Shown here one piece after another: positions 52,640-61,257 of a stretch of DNA of 64,000 bases. The notes below the pieces were generated by a model that was given only the letters and a program-made list of their open reading frames with translations, had not been told where the DNA came from and ran no database searches. The first letter of the stretch is position 1. Each line of letters starts with the position of its first letter. A program made the translations under genes and the position numbers. This DNA is from Clostridiaceae bacterium Marseille-Q4149 (GTDB lineage Bacteria > Bacillota > Clostridia > Oscillospirales > Oscillospiraceae), in contig CP073691.1 in assembly GCA_018228685.1 (NCBI GenBank), positions 2,046,001-2,110,000 on the forward strand, in the 5' to 3' direction.

Positions 52640-52677
52640 CGCGCCGGGGAGACGCCTTTCCACTCCCCGGCGCTTTC
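52640..52677 (+). terminator. Terminator of the ior operon
   Basis: GCGCCGGGGAG pairs with CTCCCCGGCGC around an 11-nt loop, followed by tttctct. Confidence 0.8.
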
Positions 52678-52720
52678 TCTCCCTATACCGCACATTTTCT
52701 TCCTCATTTTCCCCATACCA

Positions 52721-52761
52721 TGCAAATGCGCACCCGGCCCTCCATGCCGGGTGCGCATTTG
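52721..52761. repeat. Perfect 17-bp hairpin before the YheO-type regulator promoter
   Basis: GCAAATGCGCACCCGGC and its complement are separated by 7 bases. No T run follows on the plus strand. It may be a second terminator or a barrier that insulates the next promoter. Confidence 0.6.
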
Positions 52762-52788
52762 CGCGGCGAAATTTTACATGGGGAAATA

Positions 52789-52817
52789 TTGGAATTTTCA
52801 TCCGGATATGGTATAAT
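52789..52817 (+). promoter_or_regulatory. Promoter of the YheO-type regulator gene
   Basis: TTGGAA, 17-base spacer, TATAAT, 38 bases before the ATG with a gagaagggga RBS. Confidence 0.8.
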
Positions 52818-52854
52818 ACTTGTAAGAATTTTTCAAAGAGAAGGGGACCCCTCC

Positions 52855-53505
52855 ATGGATATGGTAAACAGACTGATTCAGATCGCCAAGGGCATTTCGC
52901 TGTCGCTGGGCGAAACCTGCGAGGCCGTGGTGCATGACGGCGACCACCGCATCGCCTATATCGCCAACGGGCACATCTCCGGCCGGGAACAGGGCCAGCA
53001 GATGGAGGAGAGCGTGTTCAAATATTTCGAGGACGAGACCCGGGCCAACAACGGCACGGTGGTGCGCCTGACCCGGAAGAACAACGGCGAGCTGCATAAG
53101 TCCACCACCATGATGTTCTTTGACGAAACCGGGGCGTATGAGGCCATGCTGTGCTTCACGGTGAACCTGACGGCCCTGGACCAGGCCAAGAAGATGCTGG
53201 ACTCGCTGATGAACGTGATGCCCTTCGACTCGCCGGAGGCCATGGGCTCCGACCTGACCATCGCCGACTATTCCAAGTTGGTCATCGCCGACATCATCAA
53301 AACCGTGGGCAAGCCCTCGGCCCTGGGCTCCAAAGAGGTCAAGCTGCGGATCCTGCGCAAGCTGGAGGAGAAGGGTGTGTTCCAGCTGAAGGACTCGGTG
53401 CCCCAGGTCTGCGAGCTGCTGGACATTTCACAGGCCACCCTGTACAACTATCTGCGGGAGATTCGCACCCAGGGCAGCGGCTTCCTTCCGCTCTCCCAGA
53501 AATAA
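52855..53505 (+). CDS. YheO-like PAS/HTH transcriptional regulator
   Basis: The 216-residue protein has an N-terminal YheO-like PAS domain (about 8-115: GETCEAVVHDGDHRIAYIAN, then FFDETGAYEAMLCFTVN) and a C-terminal HTH_22-type domain (about 155-210: LEEKGVFQLKDSVPQVCELL, ATLYNYLRE). This is the DauR family, which control amino-acid and keto-acid catabolism. It stands between the ior genes and the DUF6282/cupin/aldolase group and probably controls one or both. Confidence 0.88.
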   Translation: MDMVNRLIQIAKGISLSLGETCEAVVHDGDHRIAYIANGHISGREQGQQMEESVFKYFEDETRANNGTVVRLTRKNNGELHKSTTMMFFDETGAYEAMLCFTVNLTALDQAKKMLDSLMNVMPFDSPEAMGSDLTIADYSKLVIADIIKTVGKPSALGSKEVKLRILRKLEEKGVFQLKDSVPQVCELLDISQATLYNYLREIRTQGSGFLPLSQK

Positions 53506-53677
53506 GAAAAATTTTACAATAAGTACACCGGTCAAGTAGGGAGTCTGCACAATGGCACAGCCCACTAAGGCGATAATTTCAAACGAACAGAAAAGTGGCA
53601 TTCGCAAAGGCAGCAACAGGGCTTCAACCGGCAAGGTTGGAGCCTTGTTGCTATCCGCATATAGTATAATCGCATCT

Positions 53678-53706
53678 TTGCGTTTTTGCAACTGCCGGAG
53701 TATAAT
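53678..53706 (+). promoter_or_regulatory. Promoter of the small insertion gene
   Basis: TTGCGT, exactly 17 bases, TATAAT, followed after 11 bases by an aggagg RBS. Confidence 0.75.
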
Positions 53707-53730
53707 GGAAGCGTCAGGAGGTGCCGGACA

Positions 53731-53910
53731 ATGAAAGAACAGAAGTATCATATCTATCTGACCGAGCAGGAACGGTCGGAGGTTATCAAATCCCTCATAG
53801 ACCTGAAAAACACGCTTATCCGTCAAGGCAAATACACGGATGCCGTTGACGATTTGCTGGTGAAGCTGACCGGCGCAAAGCGAAAAAAGCTGAAGGTCGT
53901 ATACATCTGA
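53731..53910 (+). CDS. Small mobile-element protein (59 residues)
   Basis: The basic, helical 59-residue protein (HIYLTEQERSEVIKSLIDLK, NTLIRQGKYTDAVDDLLVKL) has its own promoter, RBS and terminator. Very similar tiny proteins occur in gut Firmicutes mobile elements, but I know no function. It is carried on the 500-base insertion that truncates the next gene. Confidence 0.75.
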   Translation: MKEQKYHIYLTEQERSEVIKSLIDLKNTLIRQGKYTDAVDDLLVKLTGAKRKKLKVVYI

Positions 53911-53920
53911 ATAGAGTTCA

Positions 53921-53956
53921 AGCCGCTTATTCCCAATCGGAGTAAGCGGCTCTTTT
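53921..53956 (+). terminator. Terminator of the small insertion gene
   Basis: AGCCGCTTATTC pairs with GAGTAAGCGGCT (one wobble), then ctttt. Confidence 0.85.
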
Positions 53957-54025
53957 CATTTCAGGTGGAGCTTTCCGTCAAAGAGCTTTCCTTGAAACGG
54001 CGGTTGTTTTCCAATAGCTCATCAA

Positions 54026-54832
54026 ATGCTGCTGGAGGCTCAGCAGCACCACTTCTCCGCCTTTGTGGTGAAGGACCACTACTGCCCCACCATGCTCTCG
54101 GCCTATATCGCCGAAAAGTATGTGGGCGACGGCAGCTGCCGGGTGTTCGGCGGCATCGCCCTGAACAACTCCGTGGGCGGCATCAATCTGAAGGCGGTGG
54201 ACGCCGCCGTGGCCATGGGCGCAAAGCTGGTGTGGATGCCCACGGTGTCCGCCCTGCGGCACAAGATCATGCACTCCGGCAAGGGCGTGGCTTTCCCCGC
54301 CAGCAAGGGCATGAGCGTGGCGGAAAAGCCCATCATGTACTTGCAGGAGGACGGCAGCCTGCAGCCCCAGGTGCTGGAGGTGCTGGACTATCTGGCGGCT
54401 CATCCCGACGTGATCCTGGCCACCGGCCACGGCAGCCGGGACGAGATCGACGCGCTGATCCATGCCGCCGTGGAGCGGGGCGTGCAGCGCATCCTGGTGA
54501 ACCATCCCCACTATATGATCGGCGCTTCCCTGGAGGATATGGTGGCCTGGAGCCGCCTGGGGGCCTATATTGAGCTGAACGCCGTGGCCTTTGTGCCGGA
54601 TTCCAAGTTCCACTCCAACGAGATCGAGGAGGCCCGGAACATCGTGGCCGCCGTGGGTCTGGACAAGATCGTGGCGGACTCCGACTATGGCCAGAACGGC
54701 AACGGCAGCCCCGTTCAGGGTCTGCTGCGCTTCATCTCCATGCTGCAGGAGGCCTGCGGCCTCACCCAGGAGCAGATGGAGGTCATGACCTATCACAATC
54801 CCGCCTGGTTGCTGGGCCTGGAGACCCGCTGA
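54026..54832 (+). pseudogene. DUF6282 amidohydrolase-like protein, 5' end lost
   Basis: The remaining 268 residues (FAFVVKDHY-like start SAFVVKDHYCPTMLSAYIAE, GGIALNNSVGGINLKAVDAA, GAKLVWMPTVSALRHK, then VILATGHGSRDEIDALIHAA) match the DUF6282 metal-dependent hydrolase-like family. The expected N-terminal HxH metal motif is absent because the 5' part was replaced by the insertion. The ATG at 54026 lacks an RBS. The product would lack a metal site and is probably inactive. A cupin follows closely. Confidence 0.75.
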
Positions 54833-54869
54833 CCGGCCGGACGAACATTTTATCAGGGAGGAACCTGTT

Positions 54870-55205
54870 ATGATTTACAATTGTGCCAACTGGGCGGACC
54901 TGCCCTGGACCGAGGTGCGCCCCGGCGTGCGCCGCAAGGCCTTCACCGGCGAGGGCGCTACCTTCGCCATGAACGAGCTGCAGCCCCACCATGAGCCCCG
55001 GCCCCACAAGCATCCCTATGAGCAGATCGCTTACATCGCCGCCGGCGTGTGCGACTACCACATCGAGGACCAGGTGTTCCGTCTGACTCCCGGCGGCATG
55101 CTGGTGATCCCTCCCAATCTGATGCACTATGCCGAGGTGGTGGGCGATGAGGTTCTGGTGAACTTCGATATCTTTACCCCCAAACGGGAGGAGTACGTCA
55201 AATGA
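54870..55205 (+). CDS. Single-domain cupin
   Basis: The 111-residue protein has both cupin motifs: PHHEPRPHKHPYEQIAYIAA (metal His cluster and Glu) and PGGMLVIPPNLMHYAEV (His). RBS agggagg precedes the ATG. It lies between a DUF6282 gene and an aldolase gene, an arrangement seen in catabolic clusters, where such cupins may bind or isomerise a sugar acid or keto acid. The substrate cannot be told. Its stop overlaps the aldolase start (ATGA). Confidence 0.85.
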   Translation: MIYNCANWADLPWTEVRPGVRRKAFTGEGATFAMNELQPHHEPRPHKHPYEQIAYIAAGVCDYHIEDQVFRLTPGGMLVIPPNLMHYAEVVGDEVLVNFDIFTPKREEYVK

Positions 55206-55535
55206 TTGCCCGGGAGCTGAAGGAAAAGCTGCGCCGCTGCCCACACGGAGGAGCTGTGCCGGCGGGAGGATATTGACGTGCTGTTCATCGGCCCTATGGA
55301 TATCAGCCAGTCTCTGGGACACCCCGGAGATCCGGCCCATCCGGAGGTCCAGCAGGTGGTGCGGCAGGTCATTGATACCTGCAACGCAAACAAAAAGCCC
55401 TTCGGCATTTTCGTGGGCACCACGGAGGCCGCCCGGAAATACCGGGACCTGGGCGCGTCCTATATCGCCATCGCCTCTGACCTGGCGTTTATGGCCAAGG
55501 GCTATCACCAGATGGTGGACGAGCTGAAGAAATAA
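55202..55535 (+). pseudogene. HpcH/HpaI-type aldolase with internal deletion
   Basis: The true start (MIARELKEKLRR) is kept at 55202 but after about 55238 the sequence jumps out of frame to the C-terminal third (DIDVLFIGPMDISQSLGHPG, TCNANKKPFGIFVGTTEAAR, SYIAIASDLAFMAKGY). A whole enzyme is about 255 residues; some 160 are gone, including the catalytic His and metal ligands. The 5' reading frame stops after 24 codons. The damage is of the same kind as in buk. Confidence 0.85.
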
Positions 55536-55545
55536 GCTATAAAAA

Positions 55546-55577
55546 GGGCGGCGCTGCTGTGCAGCGCCGCCCTTTAT
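55546..55577. terminator. Bidirectional terminator
   Basis: GGGCGGCGCTGC-TGT-GCAGCGCCGCCC, with T runs in both directions, sits between the aldolase remnant and the convergent nfnB gene. Confidence 0.9.
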
Positions 55578-55590
55578 GTAAGGCGTAGAT

Positions 55591-56991
55591 TTACTTGTTG
55601 CTCAGGTACTCGTCGATGGACTTGGCGCCCAGCTTGCCTGCGCCCATGGCCAGGATCACGGTGGCCGCACCGGTAACGGCGTCGCCGCCGGCGTACACGC
55701 CCTGGCGGGAGGTGAGGCCGTCCTCGTTGACGATGATGCCGCCCTTCTTGTTGACCTCCAGGCCCTTGGTGGTGGACTTGATCAGGGGGTTGGGGGTGGT
55801 GCCCAGGGACATGATCACAGCGTCCACGGGAAGCTCAAACTCGCTGCCCTTCTTCTCCACGGGGCGGCGGCGGCCGGAAGCGTCAGGCTCGCCCAGCTCC
55901 ATCTCGATGCAGGTCATGGACTTGACGCAGTCCTGCTCATCGCCGTTGATCTGGACGGGGTTGTTCAGGGTCTTGAACACCACGCCCTCCTCGATGGCGT
56001 GCTCCACCTCCTCATGACGGGCAGGCAGCTCCTCCATGCCCCGGCGATAGACCACGTACACGTCGGCGCCCAGGCGCTTGGAGCAGCGGGCGGCGTCCAT
56101 AGCCACGTTGCCGCCGCCTACCACGGCCACCTTCTTGCCCTTCAGGTCCATGATGGGGGTGTCGGAATCCGGGCGATAGGCCTTCATCAGGTTGATGCGG
56201 GTCAGGAACTCGTTGGCGGAGTAAACGCCCTTCAGGTTCTCACCGGGAATGTGCATGAACATGGGCAGACCAGCGCCGGAGCCCACGAACACGGCCTCAA
56301 AGCCGTTCTCCTCCATCAGCTCGTCGATGGTGATGGTGCGGCCCACCACGGTGTTGGTCTCCACCTTCACGCCCATGGCCTTCAGACCGTCCACTTCCTT
56401 CTGGACGATGCTCTTGGGCAGACGGAACTCGGGAATGCCGTAAACCAGCACGCCGCCGGCCAGGTGCAGAGCCTCGAACACGGTGACCTCATACCCCTTC
56501 TTGGCCAGGTCGCCGGCGCAGGTCAGGCCCGCAGGGCCGGAACCCACCACCGCCACCTTGTGGCCGTTGGGCTGGGGCTTTTCGGGGGCCTCGGTGCTGT
56601 GAGCGTTGTGCCAGTCGGCCACAAAGCGCTCCAGACGGCCGATGCCCACGGGGTCGCCCTTCTTGCCCCGGACGCAGTGCATCTCGCACTGGCTCTCCTG
56701 GGGGCAGACGCGGCCGCACACGGCGGGCAGGGAGCTGGTCTGGTGGATGACCTGATAAGCGCCCTCGTAATCCCGCTCCACGATTTTGGCGATGAACTCG
56801 GGAATGCGGACGTTCACGGGACAGCCGTCCACGCAGGGGTGATTCTTGCAGTGGAGGCAGCGGGCGGCCTCGTCCAGGGCCTGTTCCTCGGTGTAGCCCA
56901 GGGCCACCTCCAGGAAGTTCTTATTCCGGACGTTGGGGTCCTGAGAGGGCATCTCATTCTTATCCAGACGCATATTGATCTTGGCAGCCAT
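55591..56991 (-). CDS. nfnB: NADH-dependent ferredoxin:NADP oxidoreductase, NfnB (GltA-like) subunit
   Basis: The 466-residue flavoprotein has N-terminal Fe-S cysteines (CLHCKNHPCVDGCPVN, CGRVCPQESQCEMHC), an FAD-binding GSGPAGLTCAGDLAKKGYEV and an NADP-binding GGGNVAMDAAR. It resembles the glutamate synthase small subunit, but the gene partner at 56993 is an NfnA-type protein and no large glutamate synthase subunit is present, so it is best read as NfnB. NfnAB bifurcates electrons from NADPH to ferredoxin and NAD. One base separates the two genes. Confidence 0.88.
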   Translation of the reverse strand: MAAKINMRLDKNEMPSQDPNVRNKNFLEVALGYTEEQALDEAARCLHCKNHPCVDGCPVNVRIPEFIAKIVERDYEGAYQVIHQTSSLPAVCGRVCPQESQCEMHCVRGKKGDPVGIGRLERFVADWHNAHSTEAPEKPQPNGHKVAVVGSGPAGLTCAGDLAKKGYEVTVFEALHLAGGVLVYGIPEFRLPKSIVQKEVDGLKAMGVKVETNTVVGRTITIDELMEENGFEAVFVGSGAGLPMFMHIPGENLKGVYSANEFLTRINLMKAYRPDSDTPIMDLKGKKVAVVGGGNVAMDAARCSKRLGADVYVVYRRGMEELPARHEEVEHAIEEGVVFKTLNNPVQINGDEQDCVKSMTCIEMELGEPDASGRRRPVEKKGSEFELPVDAVIMSLGTTPNPLIKSTTKGLEVNKKGGIIVNEDGLTSRQGVYAGGDAVTGAATVILAMGAGKLGAKSIDEYLSNK

Positions 56992-56992
56992 G

Positions 56993-57835
56993 TTACTTTA
57001 CCTCCTGCTTGAACAGATTGCAGACTTCCTCGTGCTTGCGCACCTCGAAATCGTGATACATCTGGTTGCGCTTGACAGCCAGATCCCAGTCCACCTGCTG
57101 GCCGTCGAAGTCGGGGCCGTCCACGCAGGCAAACTTGGTCTCGCCGCCAACGGTCAGGCGGCAGCCGCCGCACATGCCGGTGCCGTCGATCATGATGGGG
57201 CTCATGGATACGGTGGTGGGCACGCCGTAGGGGGCGGTGGTCTTACAGACAAACTTCATCATCACCATAGGGCCGATGGCGAAGATCTCGTCATACTGGT
57301 TGCCCTCGTCCAGCAGCTGCTTCAGGGCCTCGGTGACCAGGCCCTTCTGGCCATAGGAGCCGTCGTCGGTGCAGACCTTCAGCACGGAGGAAACGGCCTT
57401 GAACTTGTCCTCGAGAATGACCACGTCCTTGTTCTTGAAGCCCACCACAGCGTGGACCTCTGCGCCGCAGTCATGGAACTTCTTCAGAACGGGATACGCG
57501 ATGGCGCAGCCCACGCCGCCGCCGACGACGCAGACCTTCTTCTTGCCCTCGGTTTCGGTGGGCTTGCCCAGGGGACCCACGAAGTCGTGGAGATACTCGC
57601 CCTGCTGCTTGTGGCTGAGCTTCTCGGTGGTGGCGCCCACGGTCTGGACGATGATGGTAACGGTGCCCTTTTCGCGGTTATAGTCGTGGATGGTGATGGG
57701 GATGCGCTCGCCGTTTTCATCCACCCGCAGGATGATGAACTGGCCGGGCTGTGCCTTCCTGGCAACCATAGGAGCCTCGATCTCATACAGGATCACGGTG
57801 GGTTTCAACGCTTCTTTGGTCACGATGCGATACAT
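56993..57835 (-). CDS. nfnA: NADH-dependent ferredoxin:NADP oxidoreductase, NfnA subunit
   Basis: The 280-residue protein has a ferredoxin-reductase fold: FAD domain (PGQFIILRVDENGERIPITI), NAD domain (VCVVGGGVGCAIAYPVLKKF) and a C-terminal [2Fe-2S] site (DGTGMCGGCRLTVGGETKFA CVDGP region). This is the dihydroorotate dehydrogenase electron-transfer-subunit type used in NfnA. Its promoter is at 57924-57952. It links NADPH/NADH and ferredoxin pools in a fermenting anaerobe. Confidence 0.88.
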   Translation of the reverse strand: MYRIVTKEALKPTVILYEIEAPMVARKAQPGQFIILRVDENGERIPITIHDYNREKGTVTIIVQTVGATTEKLSHKQQGEYLHDFVGPLGKPTETEGKKKVCVVGGGVGCAIAYPVLKKFHDCGAEVHAVVGFKNKDVVILEDKFKAVSSVLKVCTDDGSYGQKGLVTEALKQLLDEGNQYDEIFAIGPMVMMKFVCKTTAPYGVPTTVSMSPIMIDGTGMCGGCRLTVGGETKFACVDGPDFDGQQVDWDLAVKRNQMYHDFEVRKHEEVCNLFKQEVK

Positions 57836-57923
57836 GGTCGTTCCTTCTTTCCTAATTCATAAGGGGTACAGCCGTACCCGGAGCATAGGGCGGACCCAGG
57901 CCCGCCCTATGTCGTGTGTGTTT

Positions 57924-57952
57924 ATAATATCACAATGTGCGGATTTCGTCAA
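57924..57952 (-). promoter_or_regulatory. Promoter of nfnAB
   Basis: Minus-strand TTGACG, 17-base spacer, TATTAT, about 90 bases before the nfnA start. Confidence 0.75.
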
Positions 57953-57969
57953 TCCGTAGTAAAAGATTA

Positions 57970-58012
57970 TCAGGCAGCTTGCCAAAAGGGATTTTTGACA
58001 AGCTGCCTGACG
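57970..58012 (-). terminator. Terminator of the atoE transcript
   Basis: TCAGGCAGCTTG and CAAGCTGCCTGA form a perfect 12-bp stem with a long loop; on the minus strand taatctttt follows. Confidence 0.65.
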
Positions 58013-58075
58013 GGTCAAAGGGGCGAGGAGAAGGTCCCCTCACCCCTTGGGTTTCGGAATGTCCGGGAAAGCAGA

Positions 58076-59419
58076 TCAGAACCAGGCGGCCCAGGCCAGG
58101 AAGCCCAGGCAGGCCACCACGCCCACAAACAGGGTGACGATGACCAGGTAGCCCATGATGTCCCGGGCGGACAGCTTGGCGATACCCAGGGCAGGCAGGG
58201 CCCAGAAGGGCTGGATCATGTTGGTCCACTGGTCGCCCCAGGCGATGGCCATGGCGGTGCGGCCATTCTCGATGCCCATAGCTGCGCCGGCAGGCATCAT
58301 GATGGGACCCTGCACGGCCCACTGGCCGCCGCCGGAGGGAACGAAGAAGTTCACCACACCGGCTGCCAGGAAGGACAGCATGGGGAAGGTGACGTTGTTG
58401 GAGATGTTCACGAAGAACTGGGAGATCACGCCCGCCAGGGACACGCCCTCAGCATTGGCGGCCACCATCATGCCCATGATACCGGCATAGAAGGGGAACT
58501 GCAGCAGCACACCGGCAGCGCCGCCGGCGGCGTCGGAAATGGCGTCCACATAGCGGCGCAGGTCGCCGTGGAGCAGAATGCCCAGGAACAGGAAGATCAT
58601 GTTCACGATGTTCAGGCCCAGGGTAAAGCCGTTCTGAACGAAGTAATAGACGATGTACACAAAGCCGCCCACCAGGGTGATGGCCCACAGGAGCTTGGAG
58701 TGCTCCACCTTGTCGGCGGGAGTCTTGACCTCATAGGTGCGCTCGGCCTCGTCCTCCAGCAGAGTGGGGTCGATGCACACGGTGTGGTCCTTGTCGGGGT
58801 GCATGGCATAGTTCACGAAGGGCATGGCAAACAGAATCACGCCCACCATAATCAGGTTCATGGGGTGAAACACGGTGTCGGTGATGGGAGCCTGGTACGC
58901 CACGCCGCCGAAGTCCTTACCGGCCACCAGGTCCAGGGGGATGGAGCCGGACAGGCCCGCGTGCCAGATCACGAAGCCCGAATAGGCGGAGGCAATCAGC
59001 AGGGGATAGTCCACGGTGGGGACCCGGCGCACCACTTCCTTGGCCAGCAGGGTGCCGGCGATCAGGCCGAAGCCCCAGTTCAGCCAGCAGCAGATGGTGG
59101 AGATGAAGGTGGTGACCACGATGGCCTGCATATTGTTGTGGCACAGACCGGCGGCGGCCCGCAGGGCCTTTTTGCAGGGCTTGGCGGCGGCCATGGCGGA
59201 GCCGAACACCAGCACCAGGGCCATCTGCATGGAGAAACTCAGCAGACCCCAGAAACCCTTGGAGTCGCCCCAGGCGTTGAGCACCTGCAGCGGGCCCATC
59301 TTTGTGGCGCACATGGAGCCGATGAAAACGATGATGCTCAGGATGATGGCAAACAGGAAGGCATCCGGCAGCCATCGGTTGACCACGCGAACGCAGCCGT
59401 TGGTGAATTTCTTGAACAC
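58076..59419 (-). CDS. atoE: Short-chain fatty acid transporter (AtoE family)
   Basis: The 447-residue protein has about 10-12 membrane helices with family landmarks NRWLPDAFLFAIILSIIVF, CCWLNWGFGLIAG, SGSIPLDLV and FFVPSGGGQWAVQGP. It moves acetoacetate or butyrate-type acids across the membrane. Its place beside ptb/buk, nfnAB and keto-acid genes fits short-chain acid metabolism. It is transcribed alone from the promoter at 59513. Confidence 0.92.
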   Translation of the reverse strand: MFKKFTNGCVRVVNRWLPDAFLFAIILSIIVFIGSMCATKMGPLQVLNAWGDSKGFWGLLSFSMQMALVLVFGSAMAAAKPCKKALRAAAGLCHNNMQAIVVTTFISTICCWLNWGFGLIAGTLLAKEVVRRVPTVDYPLLIASAYSGFVIWHAGLSGSIPLDLVAGKDFGGVAYQAPITDTVFHPMNLIMVGVILFAMPFVNYAMHPDKDHTVCIDPTLLEDEAERTYEVKTPADKVEHSKLLWAITLVGGFVYIVYYFVQNGFTLGLNIVNMIFLFLGILLHGDLRRYVDAISDAAGGAAGVLLQFPFYAGIMGMMVAANAEGVSLAGVISQFFVNISNNVTFPMLSFLAAGVVNFFVPSGGGQWAVQGPIMMPAGAAMGIENGRTAMAIAWGDQWTNMIQPFWALPALGIAKLSARDIMGYLVIVTLFVGVVACLGFLAWAAWF

Positions 59420-59512
59420 AGACTCACTCTCCTTTAATATGTCCGGAGGAGGGGTCCCCTCCCCCGCTGTCCTGGCCGGGCCTCTGCGCGGGGCCGGGCT
59501 GTCTCTGCTTCT

Positions 59513-59541
59513 ATTGTATAGGAGTGCGGTCCTGTTTACAA
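59513..59541 (-). promoter_or_regulatory. Promoter of atoE
   Basis: Minus-strand TTGTAA, 17-base spacer, TACAAT, about 95 bases before the start. Confidence 0.7.
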
Positions 59542-59850
59542 TTAATGTTTCGCCGAAATTTTAACAATCTTTTTGGTAAAGTACAACAATTTTACATTTT
59601 TCAAGTGCTTTTGCCGTAAATATGGCGTTAAAAATGCGCGCAACGTGTAAAGGCGCATTAACAAAGGGAGAGGGGGCGCGCCCCTCTCCCCTGTTTTTCA
59701 GAAAAAGTCTCGCAGAGTTTGCCGCCTGCGGGCGGCAAATCAACGGATTCCCACGTCGCTTCGCTCCTCGGAATGACAGAAACGTGTTTTTCGACAGCCC
59801 CTTAGGTCAGTTTACAAGGAACTACACGCAGACCACGAAACGGGGCTGCT

Positions 59851-59915
59851 GACAACAAAACAGGCTGAGTATCAAGCACCGGGGAAGTGCGAGATATTCA
59901 GCCTGTTTTGTTGTC
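59851..59915. repeat. Long inverted repeat, possible element end
   Basis: GACAACAAAACAGGCTGAGTATC at 59851-59873 pairs with 59893-59915 with a single mismatch around a 19-base loop. Confidence 0.6.
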
Positions 59916-60150
59916 CGGGGTTTCCAAAGGGGCACCCTTTGGCACACGACTTTGCTTGCAAAGTGTAGTGTGTTATACGCTCTGTCGGCGTTGCTGCGAA
60001 AATGCGGTTGCCGCTGGGGGGAGCAAGGGCATTTGAAGCAGCAGGAAAACAGGGCTGTGATTGCGTGGCGTGGAGCCGCAAACGCAGGGCTGGTTTCATC
60101 AGCAGATAGGGCGTATATGAAAGCCCCCGTCCCTCGTACAACGCCGAACT

Positions 60151-60171
60151 TCGGGACAAAGTGTCCCGAAC
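60151..60171. repeat. Palindrome TTCGGGACA-N3-TGTCCCGAA, copy 1
   Basis: Perfect 9-bp arms around AAG; the same palindrome with AAA in the middle occurs at 62701-62721. Confidence 0.7.
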
Positions 60172-60357
60172 TTGTGGATACATTCCCGTAAAAATTGAAA
60201 TGGGCGGGAAGCCATTTTAGGGCTTTCCAGCCTTGATTACCCTTTAGCAAAGACAGGCAGGACTGTCAACGGCGGCGCATTTATGCGCCGTTCATCTTGA
60301 CCGTTGACTGGCTCGGCTGGCTTTGCTATCTCCTCGATAAATGGGAATTTTTCTTTT

Positions 60358-60942
60358 TTATTCGTCCAAAGCGTCACAAAGCTTGTCCATAATTTCAGAA
60401 AGAGCAGTTGGAATTCCTTCTTCCCAGTTTGGACTTTCTAAAACTTCTCCATCTAAAGCCATATACATCTCTTTAGGTATCTCTCTTTTCATTTCCTCTT
60501 CGTCAACTTCTTCTGTCCAGTCATAATCTGAATTATATGGATCATTTTTAGGGTCAAAAGCATATTTTTGATTTTTATAATATCCTGAAATATAATTTTT
60601 TTCAAGAGTTTCAACAATATCAAAATCTTCTAAAGCCCAGCTGTCCTCTTCTTCACATTCTTTTCTATTTTCATATTTCTTAAAAAATTGAGGATTCATA
60701 TACCAATATAGGAATAGAGCTGTTCCCTTGTCAGTATCAGGCTGTTCTGCTATCCATTTGATAACTTCCTTAGAATTATCAAAGTTCCAATCTATTGCTA
60801 AAAGTTGTCTTTCTTTTGGAGAGTTTTTCTTTAAATAATTTATAATTAACTGGTTTTCTAACTCATCAAATTCATTTTCGTCAATCTCTACATTTTCCCA
60901 ATCAAAATCTTCTCTTAAAATATCTTCAATTTTTAACATCAA
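60358..60942 (-). CDS. DUF4274 domain protein, possible immunity protein
   Basis: The acidic, AT-rich 194-residue protein contains a DUF4274 domain at about 45-85 (LLAIDWNFDNSKEVIKWIAE, TALFLYWYMNP). DUF4274 proteins are often immunity partners of polymorphic toxins. No toxin gene is visible next to it, so it may be an orphan protecting the host. RBS aggagg lies before the start. Its low GC contrasts sharply with the atoE region. Confidence 0.75.
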   Translation of the reverse strand: MMLKIEDILREDFDWENVEIDENEFDELENQLIINYLKKNSPKERQLLAIDWNFDNSKEVIKWIAEQPDTDKGTALFLYWYMNPQFFKKYENRKECEEEDSWALEDFDIVETLEKNYISGYYKNQKYAFDPKNDPYNSDYDWTEEVDEEEMKREIPKEMYMALDGEVLESPNWEEGIPTALSEIMDKLCDALDE

Positions 60943-60998
60943 AATACCTCCTAAAATTCATATTTTTATATTTCTTTATTAGTTCTATCAACTGAATT

Positions 60999-61217
60999 TT
61001 ACTTTTCACCTATTGCCTTGAAACAGACCACTGCACCGCAAATAAAAAATATAATGCAAATAATGAGTGGGATTATTAAGTCTAATCCCAACAAACTGCC
61101 TAAAATACCAGTAATTCCGTTATAATCCCACTGGTAAGGTGCCGCAGAGCATAGAATAATTATTGAACCAAGAAAACCCATTAGCTGCCACACAATTCCT
61201 AAAATCATTTTTTTCAT
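60999..61217 (-). CDS. Small two-helix membrane protein
   Basis: The 72-residue protein (start ATG at 61217 behind aaaggaatg) has two hydrophobic helices (about 3-25 and 45-68) and a short polar loop. I recognise no family. It lies between the DUF4274 gene and the XRE regulator and is probably element cargo. Confidence 0.6.
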   Translation of the reverse strand: MKKMILGIVWQLMGFLGSIIILCSAAPYQWDYNGITGILGSLLGLDLIIPLIICIIFFICGAVVCFKAIGEK

Positions 61218-61257
61218 ACAATCACATTCCTTTATCAAATTCCGATTTGCTGTTCTC

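Larger units (their letters stand above)
53516..54020. mobile_element. Small insertion remnant replacing the 5' part of the DUF6282 gene
   Basis: This AT-richer stretch separates the regulator from a 5'-truncated catabolic gene. It holds a long hairpin (about 53614-53650), a promoter (TTGCGT, 17, TATAAT at 53701), the small gene at 53731 and a terminator at 53921. The composition differs from both sides. No transposase or clear terminal repeat is visible, so its class is unknown. Confidence 0.5.
59542..60357. other. Gene-free stretch at the edge of the second mobile element
   Basis: About 800 bases without a convincing gene. It contains a 23-bp inverted repeat with one mismatch at 59851-59915, a TTCGGGACA palindrome at 60151-60171 and a GGCGCA/TGCGCC hairpin near 60273. 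Sequence around 59740-59785 (cacgtcgcttcgctcctcgg and on) resembles short dispersed repeats common in gut clostridia. The junction between chromosome and element lies somewhere here. Confidence 0.5.

Noticed and set aside
55591..56991. Glutamate synthase small subunit
   Set aside because: The domains fit, but the tight pairing with an NfnA-type gene and lack of a large subunit favour NfnB.
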